DNA of 13,761 nucleotides from an uncultured Ruaniaceae bacterium. Its GTDB lineage: Bacteria; Actinomycetota; Actinomycetes; Actinomycetales; Beutenbergiaceae. Every line of letters starts with the position of its first letter. Position 1 is the stretch's first letter. The notes under the pieces are model-generated. The model was not told the origin of the DNA. It searched no databases and worked only from the letters and a program-made list of their open reading frames with translations. Positions 6,903 through 13,176 of this stretch are shown in pieces. Location of the stretch: contig CALKWS010000018.1 in the NCBI GenBank assembly GCA_938004115.1, positions 1 through 13,761 of the forward strand. The letters run 5' to 3'. The translations under genes and the position numbers were made by a program.

Positions 6903-8324
6903 TCAGTACGCACCGCGGCCTCCCAGCACCGCGCCCGCAGTGCGGGCGAGTATCTTCAAGTCGTCTTGGGTGTTGCGGTTGTCGACGTAGTACAGGTCGA
7001 GCCGCACTGACTCCTCCCAGTCCAGGTCCGAGCGGCCCGAGACCTGCCACAGGCCGGTCAGACCGGGTTTGGCATACAGCCGGTGGTAGGCGCGGTCGTC
7101 ATACTCGGCCACCTCCCGCGGCAGCGGTGGGCGCGGGCCGACCAGGGACATCTCCCCGCGCAACACGTTCCAGATCTGGGGAAGTTCATCGATGGAGAAG
7201 CGCCGCAGCGTGCGGCCCACGGGCGTGACGCGGGGATCGTGGCGCATCTTGAACAGAACCGCGTTGCCGTCGCTGTGTGCCACCAGTTCCGCCAGCCGCT
7301 CCTCCGCATCGACGTACATGGTGCGCAGTTTCAGCATCGTGAACGGCACGCCGTTCTCCCCCACCCGCGTCTGGCGGAAGAACACCGGGCCCGGGCTGGT
7401 GATCTTGACCGCCACCATCGCCGGCACCAGCACCAGCAGCGCCGCCAGTGCCACCAGCGCTCCCAGACCCCGGTCCAGCACCGCCTTGAGCACCTTGGTG
7501 GTGGCCGAGGGGCCCAGGGCGATCCGCACCATCGGGGTGCCCCCGGCCGGTACCAGTTCGGTGCGATGTGCGGCCACGTCCGTCACGTCCGGCACGAGCA
7601 GCAGCGAGACCCCCAGCGGCTCCAACCGCCAGGCCAGTTGCCGCAGTTCCTCGGCGTTGAGCACGCCGGCGGCGACCAGCACGGTGTCAGCGCCCAACTC
7701 CCGTACCAGCCGGGGTGAGTCCTCCACTGCACCGAGCACATCGTCGTCGTGCCCGGTCGGATCAGGTACGCACCGACCGAGCAGCACGGTCTCACCCGAC
7801 TCGGTGCCCGGGAGCACCGGCGCGAACCGTTCCGAAGCACCGATCAGCAGCACCCGGTGGCTCAGACCCGCCCGCTCGCGCCAGCGACGCAGCAGCGTCT
7901 GCTGCACAGCCCGCGCCAGGATCGCCGTCGCCGCACTGGCGACCACCGCACTGGCCAGCACCTGCGGGGGCAGGTGCACCAGTTCGACGTAAGCCAGACA
8001 CACCGCCACCATCCCCGCGGTCGCGATCCCGAGGAGCAGGGTCCGCACGTCTTGGCGGGGAGCACCCCAGGGGTGGCGCCGGTAACCGCCACGGGATGCA
8101 ACCACCACGGTCATCACCGCTCCGGCACCGAATCCGGCGCCCAGCGCATCGACCGGGGAGTAGGTCAGCCCCGTGACCACCGCGACCGCGATCGCCACCG
8201 CCAGCAGGTCCATCGCGGCCATGCCGGCGGCCAACACCGAGTCGATGGGGCGGATCTGGCGCAACATCCCGGCACGGCGGCCGACGACGTCGATGCGGTC
8301 GAGCACGGCGGAGTACACGCTCAT
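6903..8324 (-). CDS. Polyprenyl glycosylphosphotransferase (WbaP/exopolysaccharide initiating sugar transferase)
   Basis: This membrane enzyme family transfers a sugar 1-phosphate from a UDP-sugar to undecaprenyl or decaprenyl phosphate, the first step of lipid-linked glycan assembly. The 473 residues match the long, five-segment form. Hydrophobic segments lie at about 31-53, 60-77, 95-116 and 121-139. A Rossmann-like central region occupies about 155-260, and a further membrane segment about 284-305. The C-terminal catalytic domain carries FFRQTRVG (315-322), KLRTM (332-336), the Asp-Glu pair D379/E380 in SIDELPQIWN, SLVGPRP (393-399) and KPGLTGLWQVSGRS (419-432). All of these are hallmarks of the bacterial sugar transferase domain. 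The ATG at 8324 overlaps the stop of a possible leader ORF. Which sugar is used cannot be read from the sequence. No flippase, polymerase or further glycosyltransferase is in the window. Confidence 0.95.
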   Translation of the reverse strand: MSVYSAVLDRIDVVGRRAGMLRQIRPIDSVLAAGMAAMDLLAVAIAVAVVTGLTYSPVDALGAGFGAGAVMTVVVASRGGYRRHPWGAPRQDVRTLLLGIATAGMVAVCLAYVELVHLPPQVLASAVVASAATAILARAVQQTLLRRWRERAGLSHRVLLIGASERFAPVLPGTESGETVLLGRCVPDPTGHDDDVLGAVEDSPRLVRELGADTVLVAAGVLNAEELRQLAWRLEPLGVSLLLVPDVTDVAAHRTELVPAGGTPMVRIALGPSATTKVLKAVLDRGLGALVALAALLVLVPAMVAVKITSPGPVFFRQTRVGENGVPFTMLKLRTMYVDAEERLAELVAHSDGNAVLFKMRHDPRVTPVGRTLRRFSIDELPQIWNVLRGEMSLVGPRPPLPREVAEYDDRAYHRLYAKPGLTGLWQVSGRSDLDWEESVRLDLYYVDNRNTQDDLKILARTAGAVLGGRGAY

Positions 8325-8386
8325 CGGGAGGTCACTCCCGGGGTGCAGCCGACCCGGGAGATGCGTGGCGGCGTCGTTGCGGCCAT
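8321..8386 (-). CDS. Possible 21-codon leader ORF upstream of the sugar transferase
   Basis: An ATG at 8386 follows GGGAGG with a short 3-4 nt spacer. It reads MAATTPPRISR, then ten more codons, to a TGA at 8323-8321. That stop overlaps the transferase ATG as ATGA, the same overlap seen at rpsE/rpmD and secY/adk. The peptide resembles nothing I recognise and has no membrane segment. Its likely value, if real, is translational coupling: ribosomes finishing it would open the hairpin at 8325-8340. Chance occurrence is quite possible for an ORF this short. Confidence 0.35.
   Translation of the reverse strand: MAATTPPRISRVGCTPGVTSR
8325..8340 (-). promoter_or_regulatory. Hairpin covering the sugar-transferase ribosome-binding site
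   Basis: A perfect 6-bp stem, CGGGAG/CTCCCG, with the 4-nt loop TGAC (minus strand) ends directly at the transferase ATG. The upstream arm contains the only good Shine-Dalgarno candidate (GGGAG, about 10 nt before the ATG), so folding would hide it. The element lies wholly within the last codons of the possible leader ORF. Confidence 0.45.
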
Positions 8387-8435
8387 GATCCTCCCGTCGT
8401 CGTGGAGGCCGCCCGACCGGCGCGGATGCTGGTGG

Positions 8436-8463
8436 TGCGTAACCCCCGATGAGGCCGAGTCAA
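8436..8463 (-). promoter_or_regulatory. Weak promoter candidate for the sugar-transferase transcript
   Basis: On the minus strand TTGACT (8463-8458) resembles a -35 element, and TACGCA (8441-8436) follows after 16 nt as a poor -10 match. It lies about 110 nt before the transferase ATG and about 50 nt before the possible leader ORF. The -35 abuts the inverted repeat at 8464-8499. The -10 match is weak, so this is only a candidate. Confidence 0.3.
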
Positions 8464-8499
8464 CCGCTCCGGGTAGTGGCGCATCCAGGCCCGGAGCGG
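8464..8499. promoter_or_regulatory. 10-bp inverted repeat next to the candidate promoter
   Basis: CCGCTCCGGG (8464-8473) and CCCGGAGCGG (8490-8499) are perfect inverted copies separated by 16 bp. It has no U tract on either side. It may be a dimeric regulator's operator immediately upstream of the TTGACT element, or a terminator-type stem for transcription leaving map. Confidence 0.45.
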
Positions 8500-8781
8500 A
8501 TGATTCCGCGCCTTTCAGGGGTGAGTTCCGACCTGCGATCTGGTCGGCGCAGGAGGAGCCGGGGTGAGAACGCGGGGTGAGCGGAGGATGAACAACACAC
8601 GAAAACGGGACGACGGCGGCTGCTGCGGTACCGGTAGCTACCAGTCCTGCCGACTCACCCCCGCCTCACCCGCAACCGGGCGGGTCACACCACTCGCGCC
8701 GGGCACCGCACCGGGGCGATCGCAACCCGACGGCCCGGCGACCCGGCACTTCAGTGCGGCGCGAGTAAGCCGGTCCAGCGG

Positions 8782-8869
8782 GGCAGATCACGTTGTCAGG
8801 CAGAACGGCCCGGCCGGGCATGTCAAGTCAGCCGGGCAGAACAGCCCAGCCGGCAGATCAGTCCAGCGG
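8782..8869. repeat. Degenerate 17-18 bp tandem array overlapping the map 3' end
   Basis: Five units begin at 8782, 8799, 8817, 8835 and 8852 (steps 17, 18, 18, 17). Their heads are GGCAGATCA, GGCAGAACG, GGCATGTCA, GGCAGAACA and GGCAGATCA. Unit tails approximate GYCCAGCCG, and a further tail copy GTCCAGCGG at 8773-8781 matches the last unit's tail exactly. The first head, tail and last head are strikingly similar, with the centre unit most diverged. The last unit covers the map stop codon and its final Pro-Leu-Asp codons. Units of 17 bp break the frame, so the array is not a coding repeat. Confidence 0.7.
8831..8850 (-). terminator. Stem-loop just after the map stop codon
   Basis: In the minus-strand RNA GCUGGGC (8850-8844) pairs with GCCCGGC (8837-8831) through 7 pairs including one G-U, around the loop UGUUCU. 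It begins 7 nt after the map stop. A second GC palindrome, GCCCGGCCGGGC, follows at 8808-8819. No U tract is present, so termination is plausible but unproven. The stem arises from neighbouring units of the tandem array. Confidence 0.4.
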
Positions 8870-9682
8870 TGCGATCTGCACGCCGAGGCCGGCGAGCTCC
8901 TCGGCGCCGCCGTCCGGGGCGGTGAGTACCCAGATACCACCGGAGTGGATGGCCACGGTGTGCTCCCAGTGCGCGGCGCGCGACCCGTCGGTGGTCACCA
9001 CCGTCCAGTCGTCGGCCAGCACGCGGGTGTCGTCGCCCCCACGGCTCAACATCGGTTCCACCGCGAGGCACATCCCGGGTCGCAGGCGGGGGCCACGTCG
9101 CCCGGTGCGGTAGTTGGGCACGTCGGGGGCCTGGTGCATCGCCGTTCCGATGCCGTGCCCGACGTAGTCCTCGATGATGCTCACCGGCCGGTGGCCGGCC
9201 GCGGTGTGACGGCCGACGGCGTCCTCCACGGCCGCGCCGACGACGTCCAGACGTTCCCCGGTCGCCAGGGCGGCGATCGCCTGCCACATCGCGGCACGGG
9301 TGACCTCGCTGAGGGCCACGTCCTCGGGCTCGGCGGGCTCCAGCACCATGGTGAAGGCAGCGTCCCCGTGCCATCCGTCCACGACCGCGCCGCAGTCGAA
9401 GGACACCACGTCCCCCGCGGCCAGCACCCGGTCCCCGGGGATACCGTGCACGACCTCCTCGTTCACCGAGATGCACACGTGCGCGGGGTAGCCGTGGTAG
9501 CCGAGGAAGTTCGACTCGGCCCCGGCCCGTTCCAGCACGCCGCGGGCCACGTCGTCCAGCTCGCCGGTGCTGACCCCCGGTGCGGCCGCCTGCCGCAACG
9601 CGGCGTGGATCTCGGCCACCACCAGGCCTGCGCGGCGCATCCGCCGGATATCGGCGGCGGACTTGTACTCGATGCGGGCCAC
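8858..9682 (-). CDS. map: Methionine aminopeptidase type I
   Basis: The 274-residue cytosolic enzyme removes the initiator methionine from nascent proteins using a dinuclear metal site. All ligands are present: D96 (SFDCGAV), D107 (WHGDAAF), H176 (VGHGIG), E209 (VEPM) and E240 (WEHT). The substrate-contacting H79 is in EEVVHGIP. The length is slightly above the usual 250-265, with a short C-terminal tail. The GTG start at 9682 lies 4 nt after the adk stop with a weak AGG upstream, so translation probably depends on coupling to adk. The stop TGA lies in the tandem array at 8782-8869. infA, often the next gene, is absent. Confidence 0.97.
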   Translation of the reverse strand: MARIEYKSAADIRRMRRAGLVVAEIHAALRQAAAPGVSTGELDDVARGVLERAGAESNFLGYHGYPAHVCISVNEEVVHGIPGDRVLAAGDVVSFDCGAVVDGWHGDAAFTMVLEPAEPEDVALSEVTRAAMWQAIAALATGERLDVVGAAVEDAVGRHTAAGHRPVSIIEDYVGHGIGTAMHQAPDVPNYRTGRRGPRLRPGMCLAVEPMLSRGGDDTRVLADDWTVVTTDGSRAAHWEHTVAIHSGGIWVLTAPDGGAEELAGLGVQIAPLD

Positions 9683-9686
9683 GGAC

Positions 9687-10277
9687 CTAGCGCGGCGCGG
9701 ATCCGGCGCCGGCGTCCAGGGCGGCGATCATCCGCTCGGTCACCTCGGCCACCTCACCCATGCCGTCCACCTGCACCAGCAGGCCGCGCTCGGCGTAGAT
9801 GCTGGTGAGCGGGGCGGTCTGCTCGGCATACACCTCGAGCCGGCGCCGGATGACGTCCTCGGTGTCGTCGCTGCGGCCCTGTTCGGCGGCCCGGCCCAGC
9901 AGCCGGGCCACGACCTCCTCGGTGCTGGCGGTCAGTTCCACGACCGCGTCGAGTTGTTGGCCGCCGTCGGCCAGGATGCGGTCCAACTCGGCCACCTGCA
10001 CCTCGGTGCGCGGGTAGCCGTCGAGGAGGAAGCCGTCGGCGGCGTCGGGCTGGCTGAGCCGGTCGGCGACCATCGCGTTGGTCACCTCATCGGGGACGTA
10101 CTCCCCCGCGTCCATGTACCGCTGCGCGGTCTGGCCGAGTTCGGTCCGCTCGGCCACGTTCGCCCGGAAGATGTCCCCGGTCGAGACCGCGGGGACGCCC
10201 AGGTGTTCGGCCAGGCGCGCCGCCTGGGTGCCCTTACCCGCTCCGGGCGGCCCGAGCAGGACGATCCGCTTGCTCAT
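9687..10277 (-). CDS. adk: Adenylate kinase
   Basis: The enzyme interconverts ATP + AMP and 2 ADP in the cytosol. Its 196 residues contain the P-loop GPPGAGKGT (9-17), the AMP-site STGDIFR (32-38), GFLLDGYPRT (82-91) and a short LID region around 128-138. The LID lacks the four zinc-binding cysteines of the long form, as in other actinobacterial short-type kinases. The ATG at 10277 overlaps the secY stop as ATGA. The same reading frame stays open far upstream through secY, but that extension is out of frame with secY and is not part of the protein. The TAG stop is at 9689-9687. Confidence 0.97.
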   Translation of the reverse strand: MSKRIVLLGPPGAGKGTQAARLAEHLGVPAVSTGDIFRANVAERTELGQTAQRYMDAGEYVPDEVTNAMVADRLSQPDAADGFLLDGYPRTEVQVAELDRILADGGQQLDAVVELTASTEEVVARLLGRAAEQGRSDDTEDVIRRRLEVYAEQTAPLTSIYAERGLLVQVDGMGEVAEVTERMIAALDAGAGSAPR

Positions 10278-11578
10278 CGCAAGAACCCTTCGTAGTGACG
10301 CTGTTGGAGTTGGGCATCGATCTTCTTCACCGTGTCGAGCCCGACGCTGACCAGGATCAGCAGCGAGGTGCCGCCGAACGGGATCTGGGTGGTGACCCCC
10401 ATGAGATTGAAGGCGATGGTGGGGATGAGGGCCACCACGGCCAGGTAGAGCGCACCGACGGTGGTGATGCGGTTGATGACGTACCGCAGGTATTCGGCGG
10501 TGGGTCGCCCGGCGCGGATGCCCGGGATGAACCCGCCGTACCGCTTCATGTTGTCGGCCACGTCGTCGGGGTTGAACGTGATCGAGGTGTAGAAGAACGC
10601 GAAGAAGATGATCAGCACCGTGTAGATGGCGATGTGGATGTTCGCCGACGGGTCCTGCAGGTTCGCCAGGATCCACTGCACCCAGCCCTCGGTCTGGTCG
10701 TCGGCGAACTGCACCGCCAACGTGGGCAGCGCCAGCAGCGAGGAGGCGAAGATCACCGGGATCACCCCGGACATGTTGATCTTGATCGGGATGTAGGTGG
10801 AGGACCCTCCGTACATGCGCCGGCCGACCATCCGCTTGGCGTACTGCACCGGGATACGCCGCTGGGACTGCTCGACGAACACGATCAGCACGATCACCAC
10901 CAGCGCGATGATCAGGAACAGCACGATGTTCAGCACACCGCCCTCGGCGGCGCCGATCTGCTGGACCGCGGCCGGGAAGCTCGCAGCGATCGAGGTGAAG
11001 ATCAACAGCGACATGCCGTTGCCCACGCCCCGCTCGGTGACGAGTTCGCCCAGCCACATGATGAGCCCGGTGCCGGCCGTCATGGTGACGATCATCAGCA
11101 CCAGCGTGGACCAGGAATCGTCGGGGATGATCGGCACCCCGCACCCGGGGAACAGGTTCCCGGTGCGAGCGACCGTGATGATGGTGGTGGCCTGCAAGAT
11201 GGCCAGGAAGATCGTCAGGTACCGCGTGTACTGCGTGAGTACGGCGGTGCCGGACTGCCCCTCCTTGTGCAATGCCTCGAAGCGGGGGATGACCACCCGG
11301 AGCAGTTGCACGATGATGCTGGCGGTGATGTAGGGCATGATGCCCAGCGCGAATACGCTCAGTTGCAGCAGCGCCCCACCGCTGAACAGGTTGATCAGGC
11401 CGAGCACGTCGCCGCCCTCGGTGGCCTGGCCGGCGATACACACCTGGACGTTGCCGTAGTCCACACCGGGGGTGGGGATGAAGGAGCCAAGGCGGAAGAG
11501 CGCCATGATCCACAGCGTGAAGAGCAACTTCCGCCGCAGGTCAGGTGTGCGGAACGCCCGCACGAAGGGGCTGAGCAA
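10274..11578 (-). CDS. secY: Protein translocase channel subunit SecY
   Basis: SecY forms the membrane channel of the SecYEG translocon. The 434 residues are of normal length, with about ten transmembrane segments. Features seen are the N-terminal FRTPDLRRKLLFTL (9-22), the plug region after GLINLFSGGAL (60-70), and the cytosolic loop KRYGGFIPGIRAGRPT (345-360). The start is TTG at 11578: AGGAGG lies 4 nt upstream and the N-terminus then aligns with the MLSAF-type start of other actinobacterial SecY proteins. A 182-nt gap with a stable hairpin separates it from rplO. The giant surface protein and the lipoprotein encoded in this window carry signals that would need this channel. Confidence 0.98.
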   Translation of the reverse strand: MLSPFVRAFRTPDLRRKLLFTLWIMALFRLGSFIPTPGVDYGNVQVCIAGQATEGGDVLGLINLFSGGALLQLSVFALGIMPYITASIIVQLLRVVIPRFEALHKEGQSGTAVLTQYTRYLTIFLAILQATTIITVARTGNLFPGCGVPIIPDDSWSTLVLMIVTMTAGTGLIMWLGELVTERGVGNGMSLLIFTSIAASFPAAVQQIGAAEGGVLNIVLFLIIALVVIVLIVFVEQSQRRIPVQYAKRMVGRRMYGGSSTYIPIKINMSGVIPVIFASSLLALPTLAVQFADDQTEGWVQWILANLQDPSANIHIAIYTVLIIFFAFFYTSITFNPDDVADNMKRYGGFIPGIRAGRPTAEYLRYVINRITTVGALYLAVVALIPTIAFNLMGVTTQIPFGGTSLLILVSVGLDTVKKIDAQLQQRHYEGFLR

Positions 11579-11715
11579 TGGTCCTCCTGCTACATCGGCC
11601 GCCGGCGGCCACTGGTGGGCCGGGGCGGTCAGGTCCTGTTAGACCTTACCTGGCAACGGTGCCTGGCCGTGGTCGGTGTGGGGCGGGCGGTGGCATGCGG
11701 CCACACACGCACGCC

Positions 11716-11753
11716 GCGGCGGCCCGGGCCGGTGGGGTGCCCGGAGCCGCCGC
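11716..11753 (-). terminator. Very GC-rich hairpin between rplO and secY
   Basis: On the minus strand GCGGCGGC, a single unpaired T, and CCGGGC pair with GCCCGG and GCCGCCGC. This gives 8 + 6 base pairs around the 9-nt loop ACCCCACCG. The stem starts 7 nt after the rplO stop. No U tract follows. It could attenuate the operon so that secY-adk-map are made less than ribosomal proteins, or it could be an RNA-processing or stability stem. The rest of the 182-nt gap shows no strong promoter; a TAAGGT with no good -35 occurs near 11646. Confidence 0.5.
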
Positions 11754-11760
11754 TGACGCA

Positions 11761-12243
11761 TCACGCCTGGTCGACGCTGCCGCCGGCCGCTTCGATCTTC
11801 TGCTTGGCCGAAGCGGAGACCGCGTCCACGGTCACCTGGACCTTGACGTCGATCTCACCGGTGCCCAGCACCTTGACCGGGTGACCGGCGCGTACCGCGC
11901 CCTTGGCCACCAGGTCCTCGACGGTGACCTGGCCACCTTCGGGGTACAGGGCCGCCAACCGGTCCACGTTCACCACCTGGTACTCGGTGCGGAACGGGTT
12001 GTTGAAGCCCCGGAGTTTGGGCAGGCGCATGTGCAGCGGGGTCTGCCCACCCTCGAAGCGTGCCGGCACCTGGCCGCGCGCCTTGGTGCCCTTGGTGCCG
12101 CGGCCGGCGGTGGTGCCACGGCCGGAACCGTCACCACGGCCGACCCGCTGCTTACGGGTCTTGGCACCCGGGGCCGGGCGCAGGTGGTGCAACTTGAGCA
12201 CCGGCCCGCCGGCCTGGGTGTTGTCTTCGTTCGTCTCGGCCAT
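11761..12243 (-). CDS. rplO: 50S ribosomal protein L15 (uL15)
   Basis: The 160-residue protein has the family's basic Gly/Arg-rich N-terminal extension, RKQRVGRGDGSGRGTTAGRG at about 30-49. This threads into 23S rRNA and is followed by KGTKARGQ and the PARFEGGQTPLHMRLPKLRGF segment. A globular C-terminal domain follows. An acidic, Asn/Gln-containing leader (MAETNEDNTQAGG) precedes the conserved LKLHHLRPAPG and makes it a little longer than the usual 145-150. The ATG lies 3 nt after the rpmD TAG stop. Confidence 0.97.
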   Translation of the reverse strand: MAETNEDNTQAGGPVLKLHHLRPAPGAKTRKQRVGRGDGSGRGTTAGRGTKGTKARGQVPARFEGGQTPLHMRLPKLRGFNNPFRTEYQVVNVDRLAALYPEGGQVTVEDLVAKGAVRAGHPVKVLGTGEIDVKVQVTVDAVSASAKQKIEAAGGSVDQA

Positions 12244-12246
12244 GGC

Positions 12247-12429
12247 CTACTCGACCTCCTCCACGGTGACCAGGTGGGCCACCTTGGCGACCATGCCGCG
12301 GATCTCCGGACGGTCCTGCTGCTGCACCGTGTCACCGATGCGCTTCAGACCCAGGGCCCGCAGCGTGTCGCGCTGCTTCTGGGATCCGCCGATGGCGGAC
12401 CTGTGCTGGGTGACCTTCAGTTCGCTCAT
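12247..12429 (-). CDS. rpmD: 50S ribosomal protein L30 (uL30)
   Basis: This small 60-residue protein has the usual L30 length and pattern: LKVTQHRSAIGGSQKQRDTL, then LGLKRIGDTVQQQDRPEIRGM and VAHLVTVEEV. It is part of the 5S-proximal face of the large subunit. The ATG overlaps the rpsE stop by four bases (ATGA), which suggests coupled translation. Confidence 0.97.
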   Translation of the reverse strand: MSELKVTQHRSAIGGSQKQRDTLRALGLKRIGDTVQQQDRPEIRGMVAKVAHLVTVEEVE

Positions 12430-13139
12430 GACGCCACGCTCGCGCTCTTATCGGCCGGGTCCCCGGCGTCCTGGTCCGCTGCGCCCTCCTCACCCCGGCC
12501 CGCGGCCTGGGCGCGCAGGAGCGCTGCCGGAGCCACATGGTCCAGGGGCAGGCCGCGGCGGGCCGCCACCGCCTCGGGCCGTTCCAGCGACTTCAGTGCC
12601 GCCACGGTGGCGTGCACGATGTTGATCGCGTTGGTGGAGCCCAGGGACTTGGACAGCACGTCGTGGATCCCGGCGCAGTCCAGCACCGCACGCACCGGAC
12701 CGCCGGCGATCACGCCGGTACCCGGTGATGCCGGGCGGAGGAGCACGACGCCGGCCGCGTCCTCCCCCTGCACCTGGTGCGGGATGGTGTTCTGGATCCG
12801 GGGAACGGAGAAGAAGTTCTTCTTCGCCTCGTCCACACCCTTGGCGATCGCCGCGGGTACTTCCTTCGCCTTGCCGTAGCCGACGCCCACGGTGCCATCG
12901 CCGTCGCCGACAACCACGAGCGCGGTGAAACTGAACCGGCGCCCGCCCTTGACCACCTTGGAGACGCGGTTGATGCCCACGACTCGCTCGATGTAGTTGC
13001 GGTCCTCACCGCCGCCCCGGCGGTCTCCACCGCGACGGTCCCGGCGGCCGCCACCACGTCCATCGGCGCTGCGCTGGTCCCGGCGCTCACTGGTGCGCTC
13101 CGGGGCGCTGCCACTGCTACTGCGCTGCGGTGCAGCCAT
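12426..13139 (-). CDS. rpsE: 30S ribosomal protein S5 (uS5)
   Basis: S5 helps translational accuracy and mRNA unwinding at the entry channel. Of 237 residues, about 49-112 form the RNA-binding domain (NYIERVVGINRVSKVVKGGRRFSF region) and about 117-200 the C-terminal domain with GAGVxLLRPAxPGTGVIAG-type sequence. The first 48 residues are a tail dominated by Arg, Gly, Asp and Ser, with RGG and DRR repeats. About 37 acidic residues-rich positions trail the C-terminus. Two adjacent ATGs exist (13142 and 13139). AAAGGA lies 4 or 7 nt upstream respectively, and MAAPQR matches actinobacterial S5 starts, so 13139 is preferred. A GTG at 13199 would overlap rplR and is unlikely. Confidence 0.96.
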   Translation of the reverse strand: MAAPQRSSSGSAPERTSERRDQRSADGRGGGRRDRRGGDRRGGGEDRNYIERVVGINRVSKVVKGGRRFSFTALVVVGDGDGTVGVGYGKAKEVPAAIAKGVDEAKKNFFSVPRIQNTIPHQVQGEDAAGVVLLRPASPGTGVIAGGPVRAVLDCAGIHDVLSKSLGSTNAINIVHATVAALKSLERPEAVAARRGLPLDHVAPAALLRAQAAGRGEEGAADQDAGDPADKSASVAS

Positions 13140-13176
13140 CATCGATTCCTTTGCTTGTTGGTGTGGGTTCGGTCGG

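Larger units (their letters stand above)
8387..8857. other. Non-coding spacer between map and the surface-glycan genes
   Basis: No convincing gene is seen on either strand. The stretch contains the tandem array that continues from the map 3' end, its embedded hairpins, a 10-bp inverted repeat (8464-8499) and a promoter-like sequence (8436-8463). Two adjoining perfect palindromes, CGGTACCG (8626-8633) and GGTAGCTACC (8633-8642), share one base. A short hairpin GCACT-TC-AGTGC lies at 8746-8757. This is the natural place for the end of the spc transcript and the start of the envelope-gene transcript. Confidence 0.7.

Noticed and set aside
8782..8869. Tandem array considered as a CRISPR array or tRNA/attachment site
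   Set aside because: Units are contiguous without spacers, only 17-18 bp, and degenerate. No tRNA fold or integrase gene is nearby.
8564..9808. Plus-strand GTG start at 8564 with a fine AGGAGGAG Shine-Dalgarno and a 414-codon frame
   Set aside because: Beyond the spacer the frame runs antisense through map and into adk with no recognisable domain. The Shine-Dalgarno-like purine run appears to be coincidental.
9687..11513. A long frame that seems to fuse adk to an N-terminal 400-residue region
   Set aside because: The upstream part is secY read in another frame and is a low-complexity R/H/P-rich translation. The true adk start is the ATG at 10277 with MSKRIVLLGPPGAGKG.
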